DNA from: Polaribacter sp. Hel1_85
GTDB taxonomy: Bacteria > Bacteroidota > Bacteroidia > Flavobacteriales > Flavobacteriaceae
Length of the DNA stretch: 64,000 nt
Reading direction: 5' to 3'
NCBI RefSeq assembly: GCF_000766795.1
Contig: NZ_JPDS01000001.1
Span: forward strand, 5,001 to 69,000
Part shown: positions 7,577 to 16,564 of the stretch, in pieces
Position numbering within the stretch: position 1 is the first letter of the stretch
Layout of the letters: every line of letters begins with the position of its first letter
Made by a program: the position numbers and the translations under genes
The notes under the pieces: model-generated
The model's input: only the letters and a program-made list of their open reading frames with translations
Told to the model about the DNA's origin: nothing
Databases searched by the model: none

Positions 7577-8314
7577 TTATTTAATACAATAGGTTGCACA
7601 ATGCCAAATAAACTGGTATTCTTTGCCTTTATATTTTCCTGGAACTTTTTCACTAAAAGTCGTTTCTAAAATATATTTAGATTCCCAAGGAAGTTTAAAT
7701 GATATAAAACCATCTTCATCTGTATGTAACGTTTTAGACCATAAATCTGCAACGTAAATTTTTACTTCGTTTTCTTTTAAAGCTTTTCCTTTATATAAAA
7801 CTTGTAATTTTATTTCATCAACAGTTTTAGAAACATCTTTTATTGTGATTCCATTTTTGTTATCTGCTATGGTTTCAGTAACTTTTTTACCAACTTGTAC
7901 TTTTGCACTAGAATTATAATGCGTTTTAAAAATACCAAAATCATATTTTGTATAATCAATTACATCAATTTTATGATTATCTAAAACAAGTGTGTGAGTT
8001 CCATTGTTTTTAGGAGTAAATTTTGCTAAATAAAAATTTTCTTTAGCAGTAACTTCTAGCTGTTCTTTTACTCCATTTGTGTCTACTACCCAAAGTGTAA
8101 AATCTTTTACTTTTGGATATGCTTCACCGTTTACTTTTTCTATAACTCCGTAAGTATATTCGCCAAAATAAACTTTTACCTCTTGTTCTTTTCCTTTTTT
8201 TCCTGACGGATTTGTTTCAATCCATAAGTAATGTGCAAAAGATTGTGTTATTGCAAATAAAAATAATACGATTGTTAATATTGATTTTTTCATGTTTAAT
8301 AATTTAGTTTTCAT
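7577..8314 (-). CDS. DUF4198 domain-containing periplasmic protein
   Basis: A 245-residue exported protein with a signal peptide (KKSILTIVLFLFAITQSFAH, cleavage after SFA). The mature N-terminus HYLWIETNP is the hallmark of DUF4198 (a nickel/cobalt or iron-uptake associated beta-sandwich family with N-terminal His), and the C-terminal part (VDEIKLQVLYKGKALKENEV) looks like a second Ig-like domain. The tail has two Cys (HCATYC), possibly metal-binding. The start overlaps the receptor stop (TAATG); the second ATG at 8293 gives a tighter signal peptide. Likely a periplasmic partner of the receptor. Confidence 0.78.
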   Translation of the reverse strand: MKTKLLNMKKSILTIVLFLFAITQSFAHYLWIETNPSGKKGKEQEVKVYFGEYTYGVIEKVNGEAYPKVKDFTLWVVDTNGVKEQLEVTAKENFYLAKFTPKNNGTHTLVLDNHKIDVIDYTKYDFGIFKTHYNSSAKVQVGKKVTETIADNKNGITIKDVSKTVDEIKLQVLYKGKALKENEVKIYVADLWSKTLHTDEDGFISFKLPWESKYILETTFSEKVPGKYKGKEYQFIWHCATYCIK

Positions 8315-10659
8315 TAAAATTTATATGCTATTGATAACCTTGCATTTGTTCCTGGTTCTGATTGCCAGTAAAGGTAATCACCATATCCAGCACCTGAATA
8401 CAGGTATTTATTCAAAATATTATTTACATTTAACCTTATACTTACTTTATTCTTTTTCCAAGAAACTCCACCATCTACTCTAAAGTAATCTGGTAATATT
8501 GCTTCCTTTCCATCAGTAGCCCAAGCCCATGAAGAACGGTCAACTAAATATTGATACCCTAAAGACACTCCAAATCCTTTTAATTTTGAAGTTGGATTAA
8601 AATTATAATTCAACCAACCATTTGTAATATGTTTAGAATGACCTGCAACTTTAGTTCCTACTAACAAAGGATTAGAATCTTCAGTAATTTCAACATTGGT
8701 ATTAGAATAGTTTAGTACCATATTTAATTCTGGTGTAATTTGACCTTGTAAATCAAATTCTAAACCTTTAGATTGTACTTGCCCAATTTGAATAGAGAAA
8801 TTAGTGTCTTCTGGGTCAGAAACTAAAATGTTGTCTTTTGTAATTTGAAATACTGTTAAAGAGGTGTTTAATTTTCCATCAAACCAAGATTTCTTCAAAC
8901 CACCTTCAATATCTGTTGCTAATTCAGCATCAAAAACCTCATTTGTTTTACTAGCACCAGTTTGTGGTTTAAAAGCTTGATCATACAATCCATACACCGT
9001 AAAGTCAGATAAAATATCAAAACTAAGACCAACTCTTGGTGTAAATTGAGAACCTTCATTCTCTGAAGGTCCATAAGAAAGTATATATGCATCTGTATAT
9101 CTACCAGCTAATGAAATCCTTAATCTATCTTCAAACAAACCAATTTCATCTTGTAAATAATAGCCTTTTGTAAGTGTTTCATACTTTACTAATCCATCTC
9201 TATCTTTTACGCTTTTACTTCTATCAAAATCAGGAAATACAGCATTGCCATATACAGGGTTGAAAATATTAAAAGGGGTTACATCAATTTCTGCAGATTG
9301 ACTCCAATCGTGCCAAGAATCTTTACTATTATAATCAAAACCTGCTAAAATTTTATGACTTATTTTACCTGTATTAAAACTTCCGTTTATAAATAATTGA
9401 GTTGCATTAATTTCTATTAAAGCATCAGAACTACTAACATATCTAGTTAAATCTCCATTTTCTTGAACACTACCCCATACAGCCCATTGAGACAGCCCTT
9501 CCATTTCATAATCTAATCTTGAATATTGCGCTTGAAATTCCCAATTATCATTTATTTTATGAGTAAAGTTTGTAAAATAATTTCTTTCTTTCATTTCTGT
9601 ACTTGGAAAATCATCTTCAATGGCAGAAAAATTTCTATCTACACTTGCAAATCCAGCAGATGTTGGCCCAAAAACATACGCACCACCATAAGGCATATTT
9701 AATTTTTGATAAATATATTCAGCCGATAAAGAAGTTTTATCAGTAAATAAATATTTAAAAGAAGGTGCAAAAGAAGTTCTTTCTGTTGTTTCAAAATCAC
9801 GATGTGAGCCCTGAGTACTTTTCATTACATTAACTCTATATTGAAATTTACCGTCCGCAACAGTATTTCCATAATCTAAAGCCCCTCTAAAAGTGTTAAA
9901 ACTTCCTGCTGCAACATTTATTTCTGCAACTCTATGGCTACTCTGTTTTTTAGTTACAATATTAAAAAAACCACCTGGCTCACCTGCAGCAAGCATATAG
10001 GCTGCAGGTCCTTTTACAAATTCTACACGTTCTACAATACTCATATCTTCTGCCAATGGTCCCCAAGAAGTAGTAAGGTTCATTCCGTTTCTCATTGGAG
10101 CAATTCTAAATCCACGCATATTTATACGTGCAAAATTCCCCCAGTGCTCAATCATTTGAGCACCACTTACATTACGTGTAATTCCATCCATCATTGTAAA
10201 AGAAGCTTGATCATTAATCAATTCTTTATTTACAATTTGAATGTTTTGTGGTATCTTTATTAATGCAGATTTTAACCGTAAACTTTCTGAAGGTAGTTTG
10301 GCTAGATAATTATTTCTGTTTCCATTTATAACAATTTCAGTTAGTTTTTCTTCAGATGGTTGTAAAACTATTGTTGGAACAATAGTAGATTGGTTTTCTA
10401 CAACTTTTATTTTTATATTTTTTGATTTAAAACCTATAAAAGAAATTGAAAGTGTATAATCACCAGACAATACACTTTCGAAACTATATTTCCCTAATGT
10501 ATTTGTTGATGTTCCTATGTTTGTTCCTTTAATTGAAATATTAACATTAGAAATTGGAGTATTATTTTTCGAAATTATTACCCCTTTTATTGTTCCTTTT
10601 TGGGCATTTATTAATGGTGCCGAAAATAGTATTGCTAAAATTATTAATTTTTTTATCAT
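8314..10659 (-). CDS. TonB-dependent siderophore receptor
   Basis: A 781-residue outer-membrane receptor. It has a signal peptide (1-19), a carboxypeptidase-regulatory-like domain (about 22-108, GTIKGVIISKNNTPISNVNI), a plug domain (about 120-250: IPQNIQIVNKELINDQASFT, INMRGFRIAPMRNGMN, VEFVKGPAAYMLAAGEPGGF) and a 22-strand-type barrel ending SIAYKF with C-terminal Phe. The plug sequence places it with ferrichrome/ferric-siderophore receptors (FhuA/FpvA-like, TIGR01783 type). It is the first gene of the operon and divergent from an AraC/PchR-type regulator, with an operator-like palindrome in its promoter. Confidence 0.92.
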   Translation of the reverse strand: MIKKLIILAILFSAPLINAQKGTIKGVIISKNNTPISNVNISIKGTNIGTSTNTLGKYSFESVLSGDYTLSISFIGFKSKNIKIKVVENQSTIVPTIVLQPSEEKLTEIVINGNRNNYLAKLPSESLRLKSALIKIPQNIQIVNKELINDQASFTMMDGITRNVSGAQMIEHWGNFARINMRGFRIAPMRNGMNLTTSWGPLAEDMSIVERVEFVKGPAAYMLAAGEPGGFFNIVTKKQSSHRVAEINVAAGSFNTFRGALDYGNTVADGKFQYRVNVMKSTQGSHRDFETTERTSFAPSFKYLFTDKTSLSAEYIYQKLNMPYGGAYVFGPTSAGFASVDRNFSAIEDDFPSTEMKERNYFTNFTHKINDNWEFQAQYSRLDYEMEGLSQWAVWGSVQENGDLTRYVSSSDALIEINATQLFINGSFNTGKISHKILAGFDYNSKDSWHDWSQSAEIDVTPFNIFNPVYGNAVFPDFDRSKSVKDRDGLVKYETLTKGYYLQDEIGLFEDRLRISLAGRYTDAYILSYGPSENEGSQFTPRVGLSFDILSDFTVYGLYDQAFKPQTGASKTNEVFDAELATDIEGGLKKSWFDGKLNTSLTVFQITKDNILVSDPEDTNFSIQIGQVQSKGLEFDLQGQITPELNMVLNYSNTNVEITEDSNPLLVGTKVAGHSKHITNGWLNYNFNPTSKLKGFGVSLGYQYLVDRSSWAWATDGKEAILPDYFRVDGGVSWKKNKVSIRLNVNNILNKYLYSGAGYGDYLYWQSEPGTNARLSIAYKF

Positions 10660-10665
10660 TTTTAT

Positions 10666-11727
10666 TTGTTATTTATATTTAGTCTAAATAAATTTACCGC
10701 AAAATTAAACAAGCAATTGAATCTAAAAAGACGCATAACGAATAAAAAAAGACGTGATTTTGATAATTGTAAAATTTTGGATTTAGAAGCCCTAAAATCA
10801 AGTTTTATTAATATAGTAGCTGTTGAAAAATGTAAGAATAAGCAGTGTGGTCTTCTTTGTATGGAGTATAAAGTTCTACCAGAATTTGGGGTTGGATCTA
10901 TTATAGAATTTCAATTTAATTGTATTTCTATATTAATTAGTAATTTTTTATTAAGTTCAGATTTAGTTATTTATGAGAAAAGTGAAGGAGATAGATTACA
11001 ATTATCTTTTCTTTTAGAAGGGGAAAAAATAATATCATTTGATAATAATAGTAAAGATATTTTATATGAAAGTCAAGAATCTTATATGGCATTCATCAAA
11101 AACTTTGAAGGCTTTTATCGAATAACAAAAAGCAAACCTTTTAGAGAGGTTAAAATAAAACTATCAAATGAGTTTTTAGATCAACATGGATTAAACACGG
11201 GATTAGATTATAAAAAAATTACAGATAAAAACCTTATAATTCCTATAAGTAATGATTTACTTACAATTTTATCAGATATAGAATTAAAAGCCATAAAAGG
11301 TTTACCTCGTAAAATTTTATTAGAAGCAAAAGTTCTTGAAATTTTAGCCATCCAAATAAGTTGTTACAATGATTTAATCTCAAATAGCTTAAATATTAAA
11401 AGCGATAAACAACTTAAGGTTTTATATCAGGTAAAACAATTGATCCAAAATAATTTGGATAAAAATTATTCTATTAATCAACTTGCAAGTGAGTTTGGGT
11501 TGAATGAAAACTTGTTAAAAGCTAAATTTAAAAAGTTATTCAATTCAACAATTCATCAATTTTATATAGATGAAAAAATGAAAAGAGCTAAAGAATTATT
11601 AAAAACAACACAAATCCCTATTTATGAAATTGCAGAAGAAGTTGGTTATAAAAATGCGACTCACTTTAGTGCAGCTTTTAAACGTTATTATAAAGAAACT
11701 CCTAATAAATTTAGAAATGCATTGTAA
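10666..11727 (+). CDS. AraC family regulator (PchR-like)
   Basis: The C-terminal 100 residues form a two-helix-turn-helix AraC domain (QVKQLIQNNLDKNYSINQLA, FGLNENLLKAKFKKLF, then IPIYEIAEEVGYKNATHFSA and AFKRYYKETPNKFR). The N-terminal part resembles PchR-type sensors of ferric siderophores. Divergent placement from the receptor suggests it senses the siderophore and activates the operon. The frame opens at 10666, inside the receptor promoter; the ATG at 10861 (MEYKVLPEFGVGSI, 288 residues) or a non-ATG start between them is more plausible, though residues just before 10861 also look protein-like. Confidence 0.85.
   Translation: MLFIFSLNKFTAKLNKQLNLKRRITNKKRRDFDNCKILDLEALKSSFINIVAVEKCKNKQCGLLCMEYKVLPEFGVGSIIEFQFNCISILISNFLLSSDLVIYEKSEGDRLQLSFLLEGEKIISFDNNSKDILYESQESYMAFIKNFEGFYRITKSKPFREVKIKLSNEFLDQHGLNTGLDYKKITDKNLIIPISNDLLTILSDIELKAIKGLPRKILLEAKVLEILAIQISCYNDLISNSLNIKSDKQLKVLYQVKQLIQNNLDKNYSINQLASEFGLNENLLKAKFKKLFNSTIHQFYIDEKMKRAKELLKTTQIPIYEIAEEVGYKNATHFSAAFKRYYKETPNKFRNAL
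10676..10707 (-). promoter_or_regulatory. Receptor promoter with 15-bp palindromic operator
   Basis: TATTTAGTCTAAATA (10676-10690) is a perfect 7+1+7 palindrome, 16 bases upstream of the receptor start codon. Just upstream on the minus strand, 10700-10707 reads TAATTTTG, a TAnnTTTG -7 box, so the palindrome would cover the transcription start and could block it. TTTAG/CTAAA half-sites resemble sites seen upstream of iron-regulated flavobacterial genes; binding by Fur, a DtxR-type protein or the adjacent AraC protein is inference. Confidence 0.55.
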
Positions 11728-11783
11728 TCCTTCAAAATCAAAAAAAAGAATTAATATAAAAAGAGTTATTATTTAGAATGAAT

Positions 11784-11791
11784 TATATTTG
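11784..11791 (+). promoter_or_regulatory. Candidate -7 box for glmM
   Basis: TATATTTG fits TAnnTTTG and lies 27 bases before the glmM start codon. Confidence 0.5.
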
Positions 11792-11818
11792 TTACCCTTA
11801 AAATGACAATAATAAACT

Positions 11819-13210
11819 ATGACATTAATAAAATCAATATCAGGAATTAGAGGTACAATAGGAGGAAATACTGGAGATAATTTAACACCAGTTGATGCCG
11901 TAAAATTTGCTTCTGCTTATGGGGCTTTCATTAAAGAAAGAAATTCGGGTAAAGAAAAAATTACAGTTGTAATTGGTAGAGATGCTCGTATTTCTGGTAA
12001 AATGATATCTAGTTTAGTAGCAAATACATTAGTTGGTTTAGGTATTAATGTAATTGATTTAGGCTTATCTACAACACCAACTGTAGAAGTTGCTGTTCCT
12101 TTAGAAAAAGCTGATGGAGGAATTATTTTAACAGCATCTCACAATCCGAAACAATGGAATGCTTTAAAATTACTAAATGAAAAGGGAGAATTTTTAAATG
12201 GAGCAGAAGGTGAGAAAATTTTAACATTAGCAGAAAGCGAAGATTTTTCTTTTGCAGAAGTAGATGATTTAGGTTCCTACAAAAAGAATAAAAAATACTT
12301 AAAAAAGCATATTAAAGAAGTTTTAAATCTTGATTTAGTTGATGTAAAAGCTATCAAAAAGGCAAAATTTAAAGTTGTTGTTGATGGTGTAAATTCTACT
12401 GGAGGAATTTTTATACCTGCTTTACTAAAAAAACTAGGTGTTAAATGTGTTGAATTATATTGTACACCAAATGGTGAATTTCCTCACAATCCAGAACCTT
12501 TAAAAGAGCATTTAACAGATATTTCTGAATTGGTAGTGAAAGAAAAAGCTGATTTTGGTATTGTGGTTGATCCTGATGTAGATAGATTGGCTTTGGTTTC
12601 TGAAGATGGTTCTATGTTTGGTGAAGAATATACATTAGTTGCCTGTGCAGATTATGTTTTAGGAAGATTAGGTGGAGGAAATACGGTTTCTAATTTATCA
12701 TCTTCTAGAGCATTAAGAGATGTTACAGAAAAACATGGAGGAACTTATACTGCATCAGCAGTTGGAGAAGTGAATGTGGTAATTAAAATGAAAGAAACTA
12801 ACACTGTAATTGGTGGAGAAGGAAATGGAGGAATCATTTATCCAGCCTCTCATTATGGAAGAGATTCTTTAGTTGGAGTTGCCTTGTTTTTATCACATTT
12901 GGCAAATAAAAAAATGTCTTGTAAAGAATTGAGAGATTCTTATCCAAGTTATTTTATGAGTAAAAATAAAATTCAATTAACTCCAGAAATTGATGTAGAT
13001 AAGATTTTAGAAACCATGGCTTCTAAATATTCAAATGAAGATGTTAATACAATTGATGGTGTAAAAATTGATTTTGCAGATGAGTGGATTCACTTAAGAA
13101 AATCAAATACAGAACCAATTATTAGAATTTATACAGAAGCTAAATCTCAGCAAGCTGCAGATGATTTGGCAGTTAGATTTATAGATGAAATTAAAGCAAT
13201 AACAGCATAA
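11819..13210 (+). CDS. glmM: Phosphoglucosamine mutase (phosphohexomutase family)
   Basis: A 463-residue alpha-D-phosphohexomutase. The phospho-serine loop TASHNPKQWNALK (Ser107) is followed by the metal loop DPDVDRLALV, the sugar-binding GGEGNGGIIYP and the phosphate-binding SNTEPIIRIYTEA at the C-terminus. The N-terminus SISGIRGTIGG is typical. GlmM interconverts glucosamine-6-P and glucosamine-1-P for peptidoglycan and LPS; a phosphomannomutase/phosphoglucomutase role cannot be excluded from sequence alone. The next gene starts 4 bases after its stop. Confidence 0.88.
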   Translation: MTLIKSISGIRGTIGGNTGDNLTPVDAVKFASAYGAFIKERNSGKEKITVVIGRDARISGKMISSLVANTLVGLGINVIDLGLSTTPTVEVAVPLEKADGGIILTASHNPKQWNALKLLNEKGEFLNGAEGEKILTLAESEDFSFAEVDDLGSYKKNKKYLKKHIKEVLNLDLVDVKAIKKAKFKVVVDGVNSTGGIFIPALLKKLGVKCVELYCTPNGEFPHNPEPLKEHLTDISELVVKEKADFGIVVDPDVDRLALVSEDGSMFGEEYTLVACADYVLGRLGGGNTVSNLSSSRALRDVTEKHGGTYTASAVGEVNVVIKMKETNTVIGGEGNGGIIYPASHYGRDSLVGVALFLSHLANKKMSCKELRDSYPSYFMSKNKIQLTPEIDVDKILETMASKYSNEDVNTIDGVKIDFADEWIHLRKSNTEPIIRIYTEAKSQQAADDLAVRFIDEIKAITA

Positions 13211-13214
13211 TATT

Positions 13215-14075
13215 TTGAACAAAAAAGTAATAATCGCCTCATTTTTATTAATGAGTATCTCTTCTTTTTCACAAGAAAAAAAGATAGAAAAAATAACTAA
13301 TAAAGGAAAATTCTTTATTTATTGGGGATGGAACAGAGCTAATTATTCTAATTCAGATATTCATTTTACAGGAAATAATTACGATTTTACTTTACATGAT
13401 GTAAAAGCGAAAGATAGACAAACTCCATTTAATTTTAATGATTATTTAAATCCAGCAAGAATTACAATTCCTCAAAATAACTATAGAATAGGTTATTTTT
13501 TAAATGAGCATTATACTATTTCTATAGGTGTAGACCACATGAAATATGTAATGGTTGCAGACCAAACTGTAAAAATCGATGGAGAAATAAATTCAGGTAC
13601 ACCTTTTGATAAAGTTTATAACAATGATGATATTGTATTATCTGAGGATTTTTTACAATTAGAACATACAGATGGTTTAAATTATGTAAATGTTGAGTTT
13701 AGAAGATTTGATGAAATTGGTCATTTAATAGGTGTTAATCATAGAAATTTTCAAATAAATCTTACAGAAGGTTTTGGTGCAGGTATTTTGTATCCAAGAA
13801 CAGATGCAACATTATTTAATCAGGAAAGACACGATGAATTTCATCTTGCTGGCTGGGGAGCTTCTGCAGTAGTTGGTTTAAATCTAACATTTTTTAAACA
13901 CTTTTTTATTCAATCTGATTTAAAATTAGGGTATATAAATTTGCCAGATGTTAGAACTACAGCCAATATTGAAGATAAGGCTACACAATCTTTTACCTTT
14001 TTTGAAAGAACAATTCTTTTTGGAGGTAGATTTAATTTATTTAAAAGGAAAAATAAAAAAATTAAAGAATTATAA
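13215..14075 (+). CDS. Predicted outer-membrane beta-barrel protein
   Basis: A 286-residue exported protein of unknown function, probably a small barrel: a signal peptide (NKKVIIASFLLMSISSFSQ) precedes alternating aromatic strands (KFFIYWGWNRANYS, NYRIGYFLNEHYTISIGVDH, FEVRRF-like strands, KHFFIQSDLKLGYINL). It begins with TTG at 13215, the only start that includes the signal peptide, 4 bases after glmM, so it is translated from the same message. The 3' end overlaps the convergent acyltransferase gene by 6 bases. Confidence 0.75.
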   Translation: MNKKVIIASFLLMSISSFSQEKKIEKITNKGKFFIYWGWNRANYSNSDIHFTGNNYDFTLHDVKAKDRQTPFNFNDYLNPARITIPQNNYRIGYFLNEHYTISIGVDHMKYVMVADQTVKIDGEINSGTPFDKVYNNDDIVLSEDFLQLEHTDGLNYVNVEFRRFDEIGHLIGVNHRNFQINLTEGFGAGILYPRTDATLFNQERHDEFHLAGWGASAVVGLNLTFFKHFFIQSDLKLGYINLPDVRTTANIEDKATQSFTFFERTILFGGRFNLFKRKNKKIKEL

Positions 14076-14960
14076 AAACTCTTTTGGTACTTTATCTCTA
14101 TGTTTAAAACGTCTGTGAGACCATAAATAAAATTCAGGTTGTTCTTTAATATTTGCTTCTGTTAATTCGGTAAATTTATCTGTAATCTGATAATCTTTAA
14201 ATTCTTTTGGAGAATCTGTTATTAATTGAAACTCTACTTCATAATAACCTCTTTTAACTTTTTTAGCCACATAATTAATTACTACAAAATCAAATTTCTT
14301 AGAAAGCATCTCTGCTCCTGTATGAATTGGTACTTTTATTCCGAAAAATTCTCTCCAATAATATGTTTTATGCGGTTGAGGAGATTGATCGCTTAGCAAA
14401 ATATAAGCGCCTTGTTTTTTATCATTAAAGTTTTTTTGCATTCCTCTAACCGTATCTGAGGTTTTATAACCAATTACCCCAAATTTTTCTCTAGATTCTT
14501 TAATCCATTTTTCAAAATATTTATTATTCAATTTTGTATAAGCTCCATAAACATCAATATCTAATACTAAAGGTGTATTAAAAGACCATTCCCAGTTTGC
14601 TTGATGAGCACCTACTAAAGCAATATTTCTTCCTTTTTTAGCAAATTGATTAACTAACTCAGGGTTTTTGTACTTGTAACGTTTTAAAACTTCTTTTTCA
14701 GAAATAGAAAAAGCTTTTATACTTTCCATAATTAAATCTATAAAGTGTTTAAAAAATTTTTTAGAAATCTTTTTTAATTCTTCATCAGACTTTTCAGGAA
14801 AAGAAAGTTTTAAGTTTTTTAAAACTACTTTTTTTCTATAACCAAAAATATAATACATCAATAAATAAAGGAAATCAGATTTTATATATAAAATCCTCAT
14901 TGGTAATCTTGAAAGCACCCAAATAATAGGGTAAGCAATAGCAAAAACTATAAAGTTCAT
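14070..14960 (-). CDS. LpxL/HtrB-type lysophospholipid (lipid A) acyltransferase
   Basis: A 296-residue membrane-anchored acyltransferase of the LpxL/LpxM family, adding a secondary acyl chain to lipid A. It has an N-terminal hydrophobic helix, the HX4E catalytic motif GAHQANWEW (His119, Glu124), LLSDQSPQP and IPIHTGAEMLSKKFD substrate motifs. Length fits the family. A second lipid A modifying gene (lpxR-like, broken) lies at 31398-32349. Confidence 0.87.
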   Translation of the reverse strand: MNFIVFAIAYPIIWVLSRLPMRILYIKSDFLYLLMYYIFGYRKKVVLKNLKLSFPEKSDEELKKISKKFFKHFIDLIMESIKAFSISEKEVLKRYKYKNPELVNQFAKKGRNIALVGAHQANWEWSFNTPLVLDIDVYGAYTKLNNKYFEKWIKESREKFGVIGYKTSDTVRGMQKNFNDKKQGAYILLSDQSPQPHKTYYWREFFGIKVPIHTGAEMLSKKFDFVVINYVAKKVKRGYYEVEFQLITDSPKEFKDYQITDKFTELTEANIKEQPEFYLWSHRRFKHRDKVPKEFL

Positions 14961-15043
14961 AAAATACTTTTTGGTTGTGCAAATATCGTATTTAAATTTA
15001 AAACGGAATAGTATTAGTAATCTGTTTTTAGTATGTTTGTTTT

Positions 15044-15700
15044 ATGATGAACAATATAAATCAAGCGGTTTTATTAATAATAATAGTCAATGTTTTGGCT
15101 TCTATAAAAGGGTTTAATGATTATTCTTTTTTAGATAAATATAAATTTCAAGTAAGTAGAGTACTTTCTGGTGAAAAAATAAGAGCATTAACGTCTGGCT
15201 TTTTACATGTAGACTGGATGCATCTTGGTTTTAATATGTATGCTTTATATCTTTTTGGTGATATTGTAGCCAATATTTTAGGAACTCCAAACTTTTTAAT
15301 TATCTATTTTGGTAGCTTAATAGCAGGTAGTTTTTATTCACTTCATTATCATAAAGATGAACCTTATTATAGTGCAGTAGGTGCTTCTGGTGCAGTTTCT
15401 GGTATTGTGTTTTCTTCAATACTTTTATATCCAGCTATGGAATTATATTTATTTTTTATCCCAATTCCAATTCCAGGATATATTTTTGGTGTAGGTTATT
15501 TATTATATTCTATTTATGGAATGAAAAAGCAGTTGGGTAATGTTGGTCATTCTGCACATTTAGGTGGAGCAATGGGAGGTTTTGCGTTAACATTATTGAT
15601 AAATCCTTCAATATTTACAACAAATAAGATTTTAGTTATATCATTAGGAATCCCAATTATATTGTTATTGTTTTTTGGAGATAAATTTAAAAATATTTAA
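15044..15700 (+). CDS. Rhomboid family intramembrane serine protease
   Basis: A 218-residue six-helix protease. The HVDWMHLGFNMYALYLFG region supplies the conserved His/Asn of helix 2, GASGAVSG holds the nucleophile Ser115 and GHSAHLGGAMGG holds the catalytic His172. Two ATGs are adjacent (15044, 15047). A TATGTTTG -7 box (15032-15039) ends only 4 bases before the start codon, implying a leaderless or nearly leaderless transcript. Confidence 0.9.
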   Translation: MMNNINQAVLLIIIVNVLASIKGFNDYSFLDKYKFQVSRVLSGEKIRALTSGFLHVDWMHLGFNMYALYLFGDIVANILGTPNFLIIYFGSLIAGSFYSLHYHKDEPYYSAVGASGAVSGIVFSSILLYPAMELYLFFIPIPIPGYIFGVGYLLYSIYGMKKQLGNVGHSAHLGGAMGGFALTLLINPSIFTTNKILVISLGIPIILLLFFGDKFKNI

Positions 15701-15740
15701 TAAATAACCGAAACTAAACAGTTTCGGTTATTTATTTTTT
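15701..15740 (+). terminator. Rhomboid gene terminator
   Basis: TAAATAACCGAAACT (15701-15715) pairs perfectly with AGTTTCGGTTATTTA (15720-15734), loop AAAC, followed by T6. The stem begins right after the stop codon. Confidence 0.88.
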
Positions 15741-15820
15741 GATAAACAAGGGTTTATCTTATTTGTTTTGATTGAAGGTTTTTCATTTATATCTTTAATT
15801 TTTATAAAATTTTTAGCATA

Positions 15821-15854
15821 AAAAAAGACTTCATAAATATTTATGAAGTCTTTT
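15821..15854 (-). terminator. tRNA-Gly terminator
   Basis: AAAAGACTTCATAAA (15823-15837) and TTTATGAAGTCTTTT (15840-15854) form a 15-bp inverted repeat. On the minus strand it directly follows the tRNA and ends in a run of T. Confidence 0.8.
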
Positions 15855-15855
15855 G

Positions 15856-15928
15856 AGCGAAAGACCAGGTTCGAACTGGCGACATTCAGCTTGGAAGGCT
15901 GACGCTCTACCAACTGAGCTACTTTCGC
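15856..15928 (-). tRNA. tRNA-Gly (anticodon TCC)
   Basis: A 73-nt cloverleaf on the minus strand: acceptor GCGAAAG/CTTTCGC, D-arm GCTCAGTTGGTAGAGC, anticodon arm TCAGC-CTTCCAA-GCTGA with anticodon TCC (reads GGA/GGG), T-arm GCCAG-TTCGAAC-CTGGT, discriminator U. CCA is not encoded. A consensus promoter lies directly upstream. Confidence 0.95.
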
Positions 15929-15942
15929 GTGGTAAAGAGCTG

Positions 15943-15972
15943 CAAATATAAAATGTTTTTTGAGTTCTGCAA
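15943..15972 (-). promoter_or_regulatory. tRNA-Gly promoter (TTG-N19-TATATTTG)
   Basis: On the minus strand TTG (15972-15970), 19 bases, then TATATTTG (15950-15943), an exact Bacteroidetes sigma-ABfr-type promoter about 15 bases upstream of the mature tRNA 5' end. Confidence 0.8.
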
Positions 15973-15990
15973 CAATTTTTTCAGCAAAAA

Positions 15991-16437
15991 TTAATAAAAT
16001 TTTTTATCATCACGTAATACCTTTAAAAAGTGAAATCCATAGATGTTATAACCTTCATTATAATAGAATTTATGAGATTTAGGATTGTTTACATATGCGT
16101 TTAACTCAATTGCTTCACAACCTTTATTTTTAACATGATGGTCTATCCAATTAAAGAATTGCTTTCCAAGACCTTGGCTTCTTATTGATTCGTCTATAAT
16201 AACATGATCTGGCTCAACAGTTTTACCAATATAATGTCTTGTGGAGTACCAAAGACCAGAAATACCTACTAATTTCCCTTCCAAATACAAGCCTATGCAT
16301 TCATAATTTGATATTTCTGCTATTTCTAAAATTCTTTCTTTTAATAAACTTAAAGGTGTTTTTGAGTTTAATTTGGTTAAAAGTGGGATTATAGTCAAAA
16401 TTTCTTCAACTTTAATGACTTGTATATGTGTTTTCAT
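15991..16437 (-). CDS. GNAT family N-acetyltransferase
   Basis: A 148-residue GNAT-fold acetyltransferase. The acetyl-CoA motif A is IIDESIRSQGLGKQFFNWID (R/Q-x-x-G-x-G/A), followed by ELNAYVNNPKSHKFYYNEGY. Substrate unknown. It is a single gene between the two tRNAs on the same strand. Confidence 0.85.
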   Translation of the reverse strand: MKTHIQVIKVEEILTIIPLLTKLNSKTPLSLLKERILEIAEISNYECIGLYLEGKLVGISGLWYSTRHYIGKTVEPDHVIIDESIRSQGLGKQFFNWIDHHVKNKGCEAIELNAYVNNPKSHKFYYNEGYNIYGFHFLKVLRDDKKFY

Positions 16438-16530
16438 TTGTGATAATTTTCAATAAAAATGATGGTACGTAAATGTAATTTAAACTTCCTAAATATTATA
16501 AGAACAGTGGGTTAAAGAAGTTTTTATAAA

Positions 16531-16562
16531 AAAAAATCTCAAACAATTTGTTTGAGATTTTT
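16531..16562 (-). terminator. tRNA-Met terminator
   Basis: AAAATCTCAAACAA and TTGTTTGAGATTTT form a long stem, with the A-run at 16528-16536 giving a T-run on the minus strand, directly downstream of tRNA-Met. Confidence 0.8.
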
Positions 16563-16564
16563 AG

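Noticed and set aside
7506..7653. N-terminal extension of the 110-residue membrane protein
   Set aside because: It overlaps the end of the DUF4198 gene out of frame and lacks protein character; ATG 7506 is a better start.
9934..10263. A 109-codon frame antisense to the receptor
   Set aside because: Ser/His/Thr/Cys-rich composition typical of the reverse strand of a conserved gene.
15728..15913. A 61-codon minus-strand frame
   Set aside because: It covers tRNA-Gly and its terminator.
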